NCBI GenBank assembly: GCA_028564675.1
Contig: JAOVVO010000100.1
Coordinates: 1-64,000 of the forward strand
Direction: 5' to 3'
From: Onchocerca lupi
Lineage: Eukaryota > Nematoda > Chromadorea > Rhabditida > Onchocercidae
Length of the DNA stretch: 64,000 bases
Below the pieces are notes generated by a model. That model saw nothing but the letters and a program-made list of their open reading frames with translations, searched no databases and had not been told where the DNA came from. The position numbers and the translations under genes are program-made. Positions 12,701-25,833 of the stretch are shown piece by piece; within the stretch, counting starts at the first letter, position 1, and the number at the start of each line of letters is the position of its first letter.

Positions 12701-15700
12701 AACAAACAAATATGGAAAAATCAATAATGAATAGAGCTAAAAAAGTGTGATTAGAAAAAATTACACACTTCAATTAAACCAAATAAAGCGTCAATTCGTC
12801 AAATATAAAGACTTAATTAATTTAATCACTCATTTTAAGATTACAATCAACAAGAATAACAGGACTAAGAAAAAAATCGATAAAGATATTTGATAAATTG
12901 GTAAACTGATGCAGGAACTGATATTTTAAAGAACGCAATAGAAAGAGATTATGATGTTTAGAATTGTGCGAAATAGAATTATTATTTCTTCTTTACTTTA
13001 AAATAAAAAAGGGAGAAATTTTAAAAATGAAGGATAAAGCTAGAAATTTTATTTAATTTTAATAGATTTAATATCTTACATGGAGATGATCCAAGTCAGA
13101 AGGAATAAATCGGAAAGCATTATTCATTTTTTTTGTATCGATAGTGTGATAATACAAGTGAACCTATTGCTATCTAACCAATGAAAACCATTAAACTATA
13201 AATGAAAGGGAACGGAAAAAAAGAAATGAAAATTTTTTTTCAAAAGTTTACACAAATGTTGTCTTCTCATTTTTCGTTTCCTCGCTTCTCGATCGGACAA
13301 TTTAGCTAGCTGTACTGCCTACCATAAATGAAAATACATTTGATGAAGGAAAGGAAAGAAAAAGTGGGATAAAACGGATGAAAGGAAGGAAAAGCATGAC
13401 CAGATGAAAAGGCAGATGGGAAATCTTGAAATCTTTTTTATTTTTTTTCCGTTTTTCAGGAATGAACAGAAAGACGAACAGTGAAGAGTTTCAGATTTTA
13501 TGAGGTGTAACATAAAAGAGCATGGGCGAAATAATAGAATTAGTAGTAATCTTCCTTTCATTTCTTCGAAATATCAAAGGATTTTTATTCCTTTTGTTTT
13601 TCAATTGTCTTTTTTGTTTCGTGAAAGAGAATGATAAGTAATAAGATTAACTTTCACTTAAGCCAACTTTTTCTCTTATCATCTCTGCTTTCCGTATTCC
13701 TACTCTTTTGTTTATATATTCGAAATTTGATTGCTCTCAGGATTAATCTACAAAATAACTTCTTTGAAATAATTTTTAAAAAATTTCGGAGTAATAGCAA
13801 GAAAACAAAAAATGCATTCAATTGACTGTCATTAAATAAAAATAAAATTATGATAAACTGAAGTATTTTTTTTTCGGAGTATTATAATCAGAAATTTCGC
13901 AACTTGTATATGGATTGAATTTGAAATTTTCTAAATCACAAATTTAATTTACAAATTTCGAATTTTGAAAATGTTTTTAACCAAAAAGAATTGCAATCGT
14001 TTTTACCATAAGCAACAAATTCGGTAGAAAATGACAAATATGGCATGAAAAGAAAACATTCAACATGACAATCTTCGCTGGATATCATTCGGACAATGCA
14101 TTTGTCGTTTTTGGATGAATGAATATGAAAAAAGTTAAATATTTATTAAATTTCAAGAATTTTATCGTGATTGTCGGAAAAAAAGCAGTAAATAAATAAT
14201 TCCTTAGTAAAGTAAATAAGTAAATAAATATTTTACTAAGTGATTCTTTAGTTAAATCAGTAAGTAAATTTTTGATTAATAAGATGTAATGATTAATGAT
14301 TAACTAGACAAATAAGGAAAGAATTGTTGAATGCCAGAAAAACGATCAATTTAGTGTTTTTGACGAACAAGGATTACAGTAAATAAATACAGAAAACTAA
14401 TTACTAATAGATATTATTATCTATTTCTGTGATAAGTTGATTTCTTTAAATTGATTCCATAACTGTTAGTATTTGCGATAATACATGTACGGTTTGAAAG
14501 TCCGGCAGTATCAGGTAAAACCAGGAATACGGAAAATAATCCGGTTAGAGAAGCAAGATAGATTAGAACGAAAGTAACATCTAAATAGTTCTCGAAAAAT
14601 TGTGAATAAATTCGAAATTAGTAAAGGAAAAAGCAGAAATTTTCCACAGAAAAAGGAATTACACAGAAAAGTTTCCGGATGATGTAATTTGTCATATAGT
14701 GAGGCTTACTTAACCATAAAGACTGGAAGCTGAAAACTAGTAAGAGTGGAGAGCTGAGACTGAGCTGGAAGAATAGAAATTCGAACTTCACGGATTTCTA
14801 AATAATGCCATAAATTGTAAATATTGAAAGAAAAATCCGTAAAAAAAAGCACTGCTCACGCAAAATAACATAAAATCACCAAATACCGGAAATCATAATT
14901 ACCAGATACCAGTAGATGGTTTTCCCAATCATTATAGATGGAAGTTCATTAATAAAGAATAAACTTTTTTTTTTAAGAAAAAATAATTCTTCGTATTATT
15001 TAGAAATTCTGTGAAGTTTCAATTTTCATTCTTCCAGTTCAGTCTCACTCTTCACTCTCATTAGCTTTCAGTTTCCGATCTTCACGATTAATTAAGCGCC
15101 ATTATATTGCAAATTACATTATCCGGAAAATAAAACATTAAACTATGAAGACGAATGAGTGCTCAGTCACTGTGGAATGAAGAATGATTATACAGGAATA
15201 ATAAGAGATAAGAAGAGGAGAGGGAAGCGATTTAGCAATTAGTAATTTGTCGGAACATAAATCGACTATTCAAAGTTTCATTAACAATGGAATAAAGATC
15301 AAAAAGTTTTTGAACTACTTCTTTATTTCCTATTTAAATGAAAAAATGCGAAATTTGTAAAATTAGAAATAAACATTGTTCAGTTTTCCAAGAATTTCGA
15401 GAACTCACATTTAACTTTAAGATGATTTGTTTCAATTCTTCTGAGTTATAAATAGATAGAATACAAATTTAGCACTGCAAACTCGGAATTCTCATTTACA
15501 AAATGCTTCGTTGCAAAATACTCATTTCGAGAATCGAACTCAATAAAGAAGTGTTTGGCATCAAAAATGAATTAAAAAGTAGTAAATGAAGTATAACTGG
15601 ATTTATTTACCGCTCCTGAAAAGGCGCGAAGATTAAGAGTACCAAAAGCATTTCTTGACTAAGTTTATTCCCAAAGACACTGATTTCCAATGACCTTTAC

Positions 15701-18175
15701 CTCTGACCTTTTCTTTACCTTTCGTGTCGCATACAATCTAAAAGAATGAGATTTTCTCTTTTTAGTTCTTCATTGAAAATTAATTTTAGTAATGAAAATT
15801 TGATGAATTTTAATGACAAAAATTACATCAAGCAGTAATGGATATTTTCACACATTACTTCAGTTAAAACTTCAAGTATTCACTTATCCAGGTTAGACGG
15901 ATCCCTCCTAAATGATTAATAATAGCTTTTTTATTTCATATCTTTCATCTAAATAAACGATCTTTCTAATAGTGCCATTAATATCAAGCAACAAATTATT
16001 GTAGTATTTTTTAGACTAAGAATAAAAATTTGCAAGGCATACTGTAATTTCTTCGTGGGGAAAAAGTTCTGACTTGAGAAATATCAAAAAGTTCTCATAT
16101 GTTTCCGTGATAAATAAGAATAAGTACAAAAGAATTACGGTTTCAATGAAATCAAATGATTTCAATTGAAAGCCTTAAATTATTAGTAAAGAAAAAATTT
16201 TAGTCATTTTCTTCTCTTCCATTTAAATTGGCTGCGAAAGGAAGAAATGAAAAAAAGTCAAAAATAGAACCAAACGGCTCTAATTTCTGCTCCGATCGAC
16301 ATATGATTCATTGTAAAATTTTCCAAATCTAAGCTTAATCTGTTACTTTTCCTACCATCACTATAATATTATAATAATAAAACAATTCAAATTTATGATT
16401 TTATACTTCAATTTGACTTTGTGCTGATCGAATTCGAAACAATTAATAATTAATTAAATTGTAAATAGTCAGACAAAGAATAAGCAAGTGGCTAAATGAT
16501 AAGTAGTATAGATAAAATATTTTTTAACAAAATATGATAACAAATATGCCAATAAATAAAGAAATAATCGAACAGATTTAAAACGACTGAAGCAATAAAT
16601 TAATAATTAAGTTGCAAACAGTCTGAGAAACAATAAACAGGCGGCTGTATGAGTAGCAATTAAGTGTATAATATTTATTGGAAAAATTTGTTTACTGCAC
16701 GAAATTCCTTTTTAAAAATATTGTACAACCGATGATGCATTCTTCTAATATATTTCGTGTGTTTAACAATTATTCTTGAAAATTACAGAAAAGAAGACAA
16801 AACAGATCATGCAAATCGATTAATTATGATTTATAATGCTTCAAAAATCATTTAATCAAGTAATTTATGAATAAATAAGCTATTAATGACAAATAGAATG
16901 ATAATTAAAAGACAAATTAACTAATAATAAGACAATTTTAAAAAACATACACGCGATAGTTGACCTAAAAAATGCTTCGTTTTGATTTTAACTTATGGAA
17001 CATCTAAAAAAAGTAGATTTATTGAAATATTTAAAAATATGAAAATATGTTGGTAATGATTTCTATTGAAATTTAACTAACAAATTGAGTTAATGGTTTA
17101 AAATTTAAAGTTGACGATTTAAAAGATAAATGTTTCTTTTGGAGATTAACGCTCGATCCGCATCCAACATACAGTACCTTTTCAAACTAGATAAGCTTGA
17201 ATCTTTAATGGTTTGGGTATACTAATATTATCGATCATGAATTTTAATCGATGGAAATTTGAATCAAAATTTAAAATTTTGAAAGATACTATACTAAAAA
17301 ACAGTGAAGAAACCTTTTTTACATGATGTTTGAAAAATTTTGAAAATTTATACAAAATATTAAATGAATGTCTATGATTCCGAAATGTACTTCTGATTCG
17401 TTTCATTGCAACTTCCACTAGTTTTTGATAATATCTGAAAAACTTAATGATTGAAGTTTTAGAATTTATTTTGCAGATTTTTTTCTAACACAAAAATTTT
17501 AGTTCCTGTTCGATGAAGAATAATAAATTCTGACTTGCACAGAATCATTTTTCACATTTCAATACTTGATGATGATGTATTTTGAAGTACCAAAAAGTAA
17601 GTTTGATGGGAAGTTTGTATTAGGCATTATTAAGAGGGCATCAAGAAGCTGAAAAAACATAAGGCTTATAATTTGTCTGGATTTTAAATTTTTTAAATTA
17701 TAGTTATTGGTTCTTTGTTCATTATGAACGATCTTTGGGAAAGAGAAGGAGTTCAGTTTAACAAATTTGATGGATATCCATTCAAATGAATACAGCAATG
17801 TATTTGTTCGATTTCTTTTCATTGTAAACTTCCAATTAATAATAATAATTATTGTTATTGTTTTAATTTTCGGAACATTTGAGCATTTTGATTTTAATCC
17901 TGAGAAGGTAATTGTAAATATCCCTATCATGAAAGATCGAAAAAGATTCTGTATCTGTTGCTTGTTATTAGTTTTCAAATGTTATTAGTTTTCAAAATAT
18001 AGTACAACAAAAATTTGTTAATGAGAAGGATTTTGGAAGAATGGGTAAAATTCAATCTCGCTTGGTGCACTTAGCTTTATCAATACTTTTTTTTAAATTC
18101 TTATCAATATATCAGTGAGAAAAAGTAATGGCTGAAAATCATGCAACAGTTGTTCCTTCATTTTGAACATGTCAA

Positions 18176-18206
<31 letters not shown>

Positions 18207-18460
18207 TCTAAAGCTACTTTGTGGCAAACAAACAAGCAAATTCAAGAGAAAAGTTCAAGCGAAGTTTTACAATAAGCAAGCGAATATGAAGTAGATTGAT
18301 TCTAATGAAATAGAGAGATATAAACAAATAAAAGAAGAAGAGGAACGAGGATATTTGGATTTCGAATTAATTTTTGCTCACAAACTGCACACAAATCGCC
18401 ACTGCTACCTCTGTCCTTGAGAATTGAATTTTTAAATTTCAAAAAATTTCCTACCAATCT
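6770..18460. other. 11.7-kb AT-rich gene desert
   Basis: I found no gene that splice signals support in this long stretch. It holds homopolymer A runs (for example near 7573-7607 and 18175-18195), a (GA)n tract near 9174, and many short chance ORFs. The longest is a 139-codon minus-strand frame at 17559-17978 with strongly AT-driven residue use and a run of isoleucines. No tRNA or other structured RNA was recognised. Confidence 0.5.
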
Positions 18461-18467
18461 TTTTACG

Positions 18468-19772
18468 ATGCCACCATTGTTACAGCCTACACAATCGGTA
18501 AGGAATTTTGGTTATGGTACCAAAACTTTTCGGTTTCAGCTTATCTAAAAAGACTGAAATTCCACTGAATATTTCAATTTTAAGAATTTCCCATCAATCA
18601 CTCCTGTTTTTTTTTTAGAATTTCATTGTATTTAAAATCTATTGAAACAAAAACCACTGAACAATGTTATTGCAGTCCTGAATCTAAAATATTCATCCTT
18701 TCCTAACTTAATAATCATGTCTACTTAGGTTAGAAGTCAGACAAATTAGTTTTTGCTGCAATTGTGACTTAGTGAAATTATAATAACTGGTTGGAATGAA
18801 CTATTTCAATTGTTTTTCAAATTAATTTTGTATGCAAGAAAATCGAAAATTTCAAGTCTAAGATTTCAAATTTCTTTCTCTATTTAATTATGCTCATATC
18901 TGATTAATCGAAATTCAGATTGAGATGAAAAAATTTTTGTGATGAAATAGAAATTTATGATTTTTTTTCAGTTGTATCGTTCAAAATCGTTAGAAAAATT
19001 AGCGAACGACGTGAAGTTTGCAGCATATTGGCCAAACGAAAAGTATAGAAACTGGAGTGTGGTTGGTGATTTTTCCTCACGTAAAAAGCGCAAATTATCA
19101 CGTCAAAAACGTAAATTCACGTAAATTAGTCCATAATATTGCAATAACCTGCGAAAGATTCAAAAACAATTATATTCCTCAATTAATGTAGTCAATTTTT
19201 TGTTTAAATAAAGAAATTTAGAATGTTCGTAATTTCGAATTTCAAAATTACGAGGGATATCAATATTGAAAATGATATATTTAGCGCAATACTTTTCGTA
19301 TAATACAAAATTCAGTTTTCCTTTTTTTTATTACAAACATGAATCATTTGAAATTGAATGGATCACTGAATGCAGATAAAACAACGTTTATTGATTCAGC
19401 TTTTACTTGAAAATCAGCACAATTGCCATTGTTATTATTACTATTACTACTATAACTTTCCCTATCATTACTAATAGTATTAATTATTATTACTATTATT
19501 ATCATTTTTATCGTTATCAACACTATCAATACGAAAAATAAGTTTAAGCATGATTTTTCAAAATTCTCGCAAATCGATTCCAAGAATTGGGGTATATATT
19601 TAGTTCATTCCGTTTTAAAAAACGCGACAGATGTATTAAATTATATAAAATAATTTTAATATATATATATATTAAAATATCTTGAAAATCAGCACAATTG
19701 CCATTGTTATTATTACTATTACTACTATAACTTTCCCTATCATTACTATATATATATATATATATATATAGG

Positions 19773-19836
<64 letters not shown>

Positions 19837-20628
19837 AAAATAGATATTACGAAAACTGTCTTCTGTGTGCATGAATAAATGGAGATTTTGTAGATGAGGA
19901 ATGAAAAATCCCATTAAAATCAATCCTGATACATCTCTTGAAGTAAAAATTAATCTAAAATCTCATATATGTGATATCACTATTCTGACATCATATGATG
20001 TGATTATTATTACTATATATCCATTATTAATAATATCACAAAGAATGATAAGTGTTTATCTACAGTACGATGATTATTGGTATGATTGCTATATGGGAAC
20101 TTCACCACGTTCTCGAATTGATAAGGCGCCATGTAGCATGTGGAATTACCCATACAACTCTTGGATAAGATACAAGAATCATTTGTAAGTAAATTCAAGC
20201 AAGAAAAAAAAAACAAACAAAAAACAAAAAAAGAAAATAAAATGAATGCAAAATAGAAATAAATGATAGTTGATAGATGATGTGAAATAATATGGATATT
20301 AGCAGTGTTGAGTGATAATAATACTTTGATTCTGAGAAAAAGTCAGCTAATGACAAGAGATAAATAATATCGACCGGTTTATCAATTTATAATTATCACT
20401 ACTACTTGTTTAAAAAGTCGATATTTCTATTTCAAAAATTAGAAAACAAAAATGGAATTAATTTTCAGATATGATTTGCCGTCTATTTATCCAACGTATT
20501 ATAGCATGCACTACTACGGATATAACGATAATGCACGTTATTTATATTATCGAAACTATTTCACTTATTATTCACCACTGAATCGTCAATGGCTTAAATC
20601 TACCAATAAATATAGAAATTACAACTGA
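18468..20628 (+). CDS. Small tyrosine-rich protein, unknown function
   Basis: Four exons (18468-18497, 18972-19061, 20066-20184, 20469-20628) join in phase to give 132 residues ending at TGA. Acceptors are TTTTTTTTCAG, TTATCTACAG and AATTTTCAG; donors are GTAAGG, GTTGGT and GTAAGT. The protein is basic near its start (SLEKLANDVK) and then extremely rich in Tyr, Trp, Asn and Arg, with blocks such as YWPNEKYRNWSV, YDDYWYDCYMG, CSMWNYPYNSWIRYKN, YPTYYSMHYYGY and YYRNYFTYY. No signal peptide, membrane segment or known domain is visible. The first exon (10 codons) is the least certain part. Intron 2 contains the 68-bp duplication and GATA microsatellite. I do not recognise a function; the aromatic richness suggests a structural or cytoskeleton-associated protein, which is inference only. 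Confidence 0.65.
19406..19748. repeat. Exact 68-bp direct duplication
   Basis: Positions 19406-19473 and 19681-19748 are identical over 68 bases, 207 bp apart. The unit begins CTTGAAAATCAGCACAATTG and ends CCCTATCATTACTA. The second copy runs straight into the TA/GATA microsatellite. Identity without a mismatch points to a recent duplication or an assembly artefact. Confidence 0.9.
19746..19836. repeat. (TA)n then (GATA)n microsatellite
   Basis: About 12 TA units are followed by about 16 GATA units (19771-19836). The tract lies inside the second intron of the Tyr-rich gene. An overlapping minus-strand frame reading repeated LSIY is a product of the repeat and not a gene. Confidence 0.95.
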
Positions 20629-20639
20629 AAAAACATCCG

Positions 20640-22200
20640 ACTGGTCACGTCAGAATTATGTTAATTCAGTCGCTATTTAAGCAAACTCGATTATTGACTA
20701 TGTTGATTTTATAATTCTAAAAGTTGAAAATGCCAATTGAATAGATGCCTATTGCGTGGACGATGTTATGAAATTTTGATTACATTCATTTTCGACTTAT
20801 TATTAAGTGAATAACAGATATTGTATCATTACTTAATCAAAACAAAAAACTTGTCGAACGATTCGAAATATTTCATCTCTTTCCTTTCTTTATTGCATAC
20901 TGTGCAATGTTTTCATAGCAATTAGCATGAAGCCATAAATTTTAAAAAGTTTGATCAGATGAATACCTTAATGAATTAATTTATAATAATAGTAGAAGCA
21001 ATAATAACACCACCGCATTTCTCAACATAATATAATTTTATTAAAACGCAACACTCCACTACAAATTTCGTCCATTTCTCGTAATTCCCAGAATGATACT
21101 ACAGAAATTTTAATTTGAGTGAATCTTGGATTAAGAAAAGAAAATAATCTAATGATTTTAATTATACTGATTTACTATTATTTAATCCAGAACATCGAAG
21201 ATAATCTAAACCAGAAAATGGATTATAATTTGTATATGTCTAATGGAGATTGTTCGTTTTCATGCCAAATTAGTAAATCAATTATTTAGATATGATTACC
21301 ATCATTCAATTACTCTAGATGTAGAATTGATGTTGATTGTAGAACGCATCGACAACTGTTATTTACTTATAAATCTATGTTCATCAATTAAAAGAATTAG
21401 ACAAAAATGAAACTTCTGTAATTTACAAAGTATCATACAATGAGATTTTCAAAACCAATACAAAATGATAAAGTGCGTCCTGTAAGCAAGAAAAAAAAGA
21501 ACTGAACTGATGAATACGAGGATAAATCGAATATGATCATATATACAATATCTCCAAAAAAAAAAATCTGTGATATTAATTATTAAACATTTCGTTTAAT
21601 GTATCACACAGCTACATTACTAGTAACAAATAATAAATTTAATAATTATGATTTAAAAAAGAAAGGATTAAGCATTAATTCTTCCATTATGTCAATTTTT
21701 TACAAGATAACTTTATCATGAAACAATCACGAAGATCTAAATCAAAAATAATATCAATTCATCTAATTATCGTATCATACAAAAAAAAAAGGATGAAAAG
21801 AAAAATTAGTTGCAACGAAATATACCCGGAATAGTTGACATGAACTTCATAAGCCATTATCTTAATTTTCTCACCATGTACGAACTTAACTTTTAGATAG
21901 AAAGTTTAATATTGTAAGGATTACTTGTTGCTTTTGATCAAAAGAAAACTTGATAATGTTTTGAAAACGCATGTCGTAGTGCAGAATAGAGAATATGATT
22001 TCAGCTCAAAACATCATACCAGTTGTTCCTTTTCAATAAAACTGCTTTTTTTTTTTTAATTCTGGAAAAAACCCAAAAGACAATAATTTAACATATTTCA
22101 AAAACATTTTATATAGAACATGACTCACATTATGACTATAACTAAAATAACTGAGCGATTCGAATCAAATAACTTCGGTTAAATGAAAGTTATAAGCGCT
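20640..22200. other. Intergenic between Tyr-rich gene and VPS15 3' end
   Basis: About 1.6 kb between two genes whose 3' ends face each other. Only short AT-rich frames are present. The 3' UTRs of both genes probably lie here, but I see no unambiguous polyadenylation signal. Confidence 0.5.
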
Positions 22201-22223
22201 TTATGCCTGCAAATGCTTTATCG

Positions 22224-25200
22224 CTATTTCCATACTTTGATAACACCATCTCGACTTGATGAAATCAAATACTCCCCGCAGCACAGCAGATCAGTGATGG
22301 GACTTTTATGGCATACTGTCAACTGGAAAAATAAAAAATATATTGCTAAAGATAATAATTTGCAGATTTAATAGGTTATTAAAAAAGCGGAAAAGTTCCT
22401 GAAAGACGAATAAGTTTGACGCAATGTTCTGAATAAGGTTAAATCATTTTAGATTAAAAAAAAAAAAGAAAAAGAAAATCAACGACAAAGGAGTGCAGTG
22501 TTATGTATTTTAACAGTGAAGCTTTAAATAAAAATCATGCCTGCACTTCAAGTGGATTTACAGCATAAAGCGGTTCGGTAGTTCTACCGGTAATCGTTTC
22601 ACTCAAAACTTCTACCGTATCGATTATAGATTTGCTGTAACGGATGGAAGCAAAATGTTCGAATAATGATGAAGAAACAGCTTCTGCAGTTCGCCGAAGT
22701 GATCCAGAAAGATAAAAACACTCGTTTGGATTTGATAAATTATACGATCGTATGGTACCCAAACTATCACCTGTGAAAATACGACCTGTCAATCGACAAG
22801 TAACCAATGCTGTAGTGACATGCTTATCTTTCTGAAAAATTAGAGGTGTTTTGAAATGTCCCTGAATCAGAAATTTAAACAGACTTATGACGTAAGTAAT
22901 CAAATTTTAATAAATTCGGTAATTTGACCACCAATAAAACAAACATAGGTATCAAACCAATTTGCTTCATTTCGAATGTACACTTTTGGAACATACTGCC
23001 CGTTAGTATCCCTATGTTGTTAAAAATTAAATTATTTGAGATGAAATTTTAGAGAGATGATTTAATCTTAGCTATAAAGCAATTGTCTGGAAAAGATTTT
23101 GAAGCAAATAACTCGCATACCATGGAATAGTGGAAAGGTTTGCTGGAGGAAGGCCATATAACGTGTGTCCTTTGGGCTGTTTCCAATTTCCAACGAGTTA
23201 GTTCGGATGCACACGATGATGCTGTCCAAATTTCTGCACATGGACTACTAATATGTTCATTCACTATCGAAAAAGCAGGCCAACAACGTAGCAACCGACA
23301 TGCATCGCTAGGATGTGGCCAACTATTCACTTCAACTCCGAACCTTCAAGTTCTTGGATGTTTTCGAATTGATTTTTAACAAATAAGTAAAGTTGCAAAA
23401 AATGAATTGATGAAATTTAATTAGATGAATTAAATTAAGTTATATTAAATAAAATATTAAATAAATCAAATAAAATGAATGAATAAACACAATAAATAAG
23501 AGATCCAAATAAGAAAGTGGAAACAAAGGGACATTGTAATTTTTAAGAATTATCTCAAATAGAAAAAATGAATCAACATAAAAATTTGAAATTATTCGCA
23601 ATTTAATTAATTGAAGAATTACTTATTCTTAGTAGTATTATCTTTATAGAGTGTCCTATCTGTCAATGCGAATGCTAAAAAAATTGATATTTCAAGGTAT
23701 GCTTTACCCGTCCTTGTACCCACAAAAAAAAAGGATAAAAGACTTTCCATTAATTCGAAAAAAAAACAAACAAACAAAACAAAACAAAAAAAAATCAAAA
23801 AAAAACTTAATAACATCTACATTTCCTTGCCATAATGGTTCAAATCAGAAAAAAAGAAAATTGAATTACAATAAAATGCCATGAAATTTTTGAATCTCGT
23901 AAAGAGATTTCATAAAATTTATGTGTTAAGTCCTTTATTTCAAATGGAAGAAAAACAATATGAAATTAACGAAAATAAAAAGCAACGAATTTTGTGAAGT
24001 TATTAGAAAGAAAAAAAAGATCTCCATCACATTAAGTTTTCTATTAAATACTAAGGATGATCATAATTAACAAATAGTTAGTTTTAAAAGTATCTCCATA
24101 TCTATATCCATCTTAAATCCATGCAAATGGTGTAGTAATAGATTATACGAAATAAAACATTTACCTTAGATCCCATAGAATGATATAACGACTGGTTGAC
24201 GTAAGACACATCCAATTTTGACTTACTGGATCGATACAAAATGATGTTATTAAACCATATTCATTTTTGATCCGATGTCGCCAAACTACCTTGGGCTTAC
24301 ATCCCAAAATTGCCCTTTCATAAGTTGGTATCCTTCAAGATAAATAGTGAATCAGGAATAATTAAATTTTATGTAATCTTTTTTAAACCTTAATTTAGAA
24401 GTGTCACTAATCAAAATCAGCACTATGATTTAGACATTAAAAAAAATCCCAACATAATTTTAAATGTCATAGTCAAATATTCTGGTATTATATTTTTCGT
24501 GGACTATTTCGTACCTAAATCGTTAGTAATCACTTGCAATCTGTTTGCTGGTGAATATTCGGGCGACAGTTTTAGCGAAAAATTCAGTAAAAATGTGAAA
24601 GAGTTGTCACTGATGTATGACAACTATTTTACACTTATATTGAACCAGAAACTTGCAGCAGTGATCAACTAAGCAGTTGGCACTGCCATTTTGAAATAGA
24701 GGATTCTTGCTGAGTTGCAAAAATCATGTTAAAATAAATTTCCATACTAAATCCCGAAAATTTAATCTGACTGTAAATTATTCAGACTAAATTTTTAAAA
24801 ATATTAAAGCATATTTTCAAAGATGATTATTTCATTCAAGAAGTACATGTTAAAAAAGGGAGAGAGAAACTTGACTATTAAGGAAAGGATGTAGATGGCT
24901 ATATTTAATGATATTCACAGCAATGAACTTGAGAACAAATGATTTCAACATATTTCGAATGAAATAACCTGCAGTCAAGACAGAAAATATTGTTGTGATG
25001 GGTTAGGACATAGAGAAGATTATTAACGGCAATGATATCAACTGGTTGACCTTCTCCTTCTTTATCGAAACTAATCTTTGTTAAAAGCTGCATTCGTTCA
25101 GCATCGATGATTCCAATACGGCAATCTTCACTTGCAATGGCCAGATGTGATCCCGTTCGTCCCAAAAATTGCACTGAACTAATTTCTTGGCCTAAAAATC

Positions 25201-25794
25201 GACTAGATAAAGTTAAACAGTTCAATCTGCAATTTTTTTCCTGCTACAAACATCATTCTTTACATACTTTATCAAAAAAAACTTGAACTGTAACAGGATC
25301 CAAAAAGAAAGGAAAACAAGTCCTTCTTAGACCTATCAACGCAAAATTTAAAAATCCAAGAGTCTTAACTTTTTCTATCAACTGACTCAACTATATTTAT
25401 TCACTCCTAGAGAAATGTAAATAAGCAAGTAATTAAATAAACGGACGACAATCATAATATTTATGTAACTTCTGAGGACATTAGTTGATAATGAATATGT
25501 TTCGGAAACTAATCATAATGCATAAATTATAAATTAATTTTGAAGAAAAAAACTCCTCCCATAGGTAAATGTAGCATCGGCGCGGACAGTCATACTCAAA
25601 TCTCCTTGTATACGATTTAAGGACCACAGTTTCAGAAGTCCATCAGCTCCAGCACTTGCAAAATAGCAACCATTCGGACTTGCTGCTAATCTAGAAAGAT
25701 ATCTTATTCTTTATATAAACCTAAATATAGTATTCCAAATTTCCTTTTCTATGCCGCTTTTGAATAATAAATACCGAATAAGCAATAGAAGATG

Positions 25795-25833
<39 letters not shown>

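Noticed and set aside
17559..17978. 139-codon minus-strand frame
   Set aside because: Residue use follows AT bias, with an isoleucine run from AAT repeats; no splice or start context.
22535..22590. VPS15 stop at 22535
   Set aside because: It would remove the last WD40 blade; the donor at 22588 and the exon 22315-22224 restore a family-typical C-terminus in phase.
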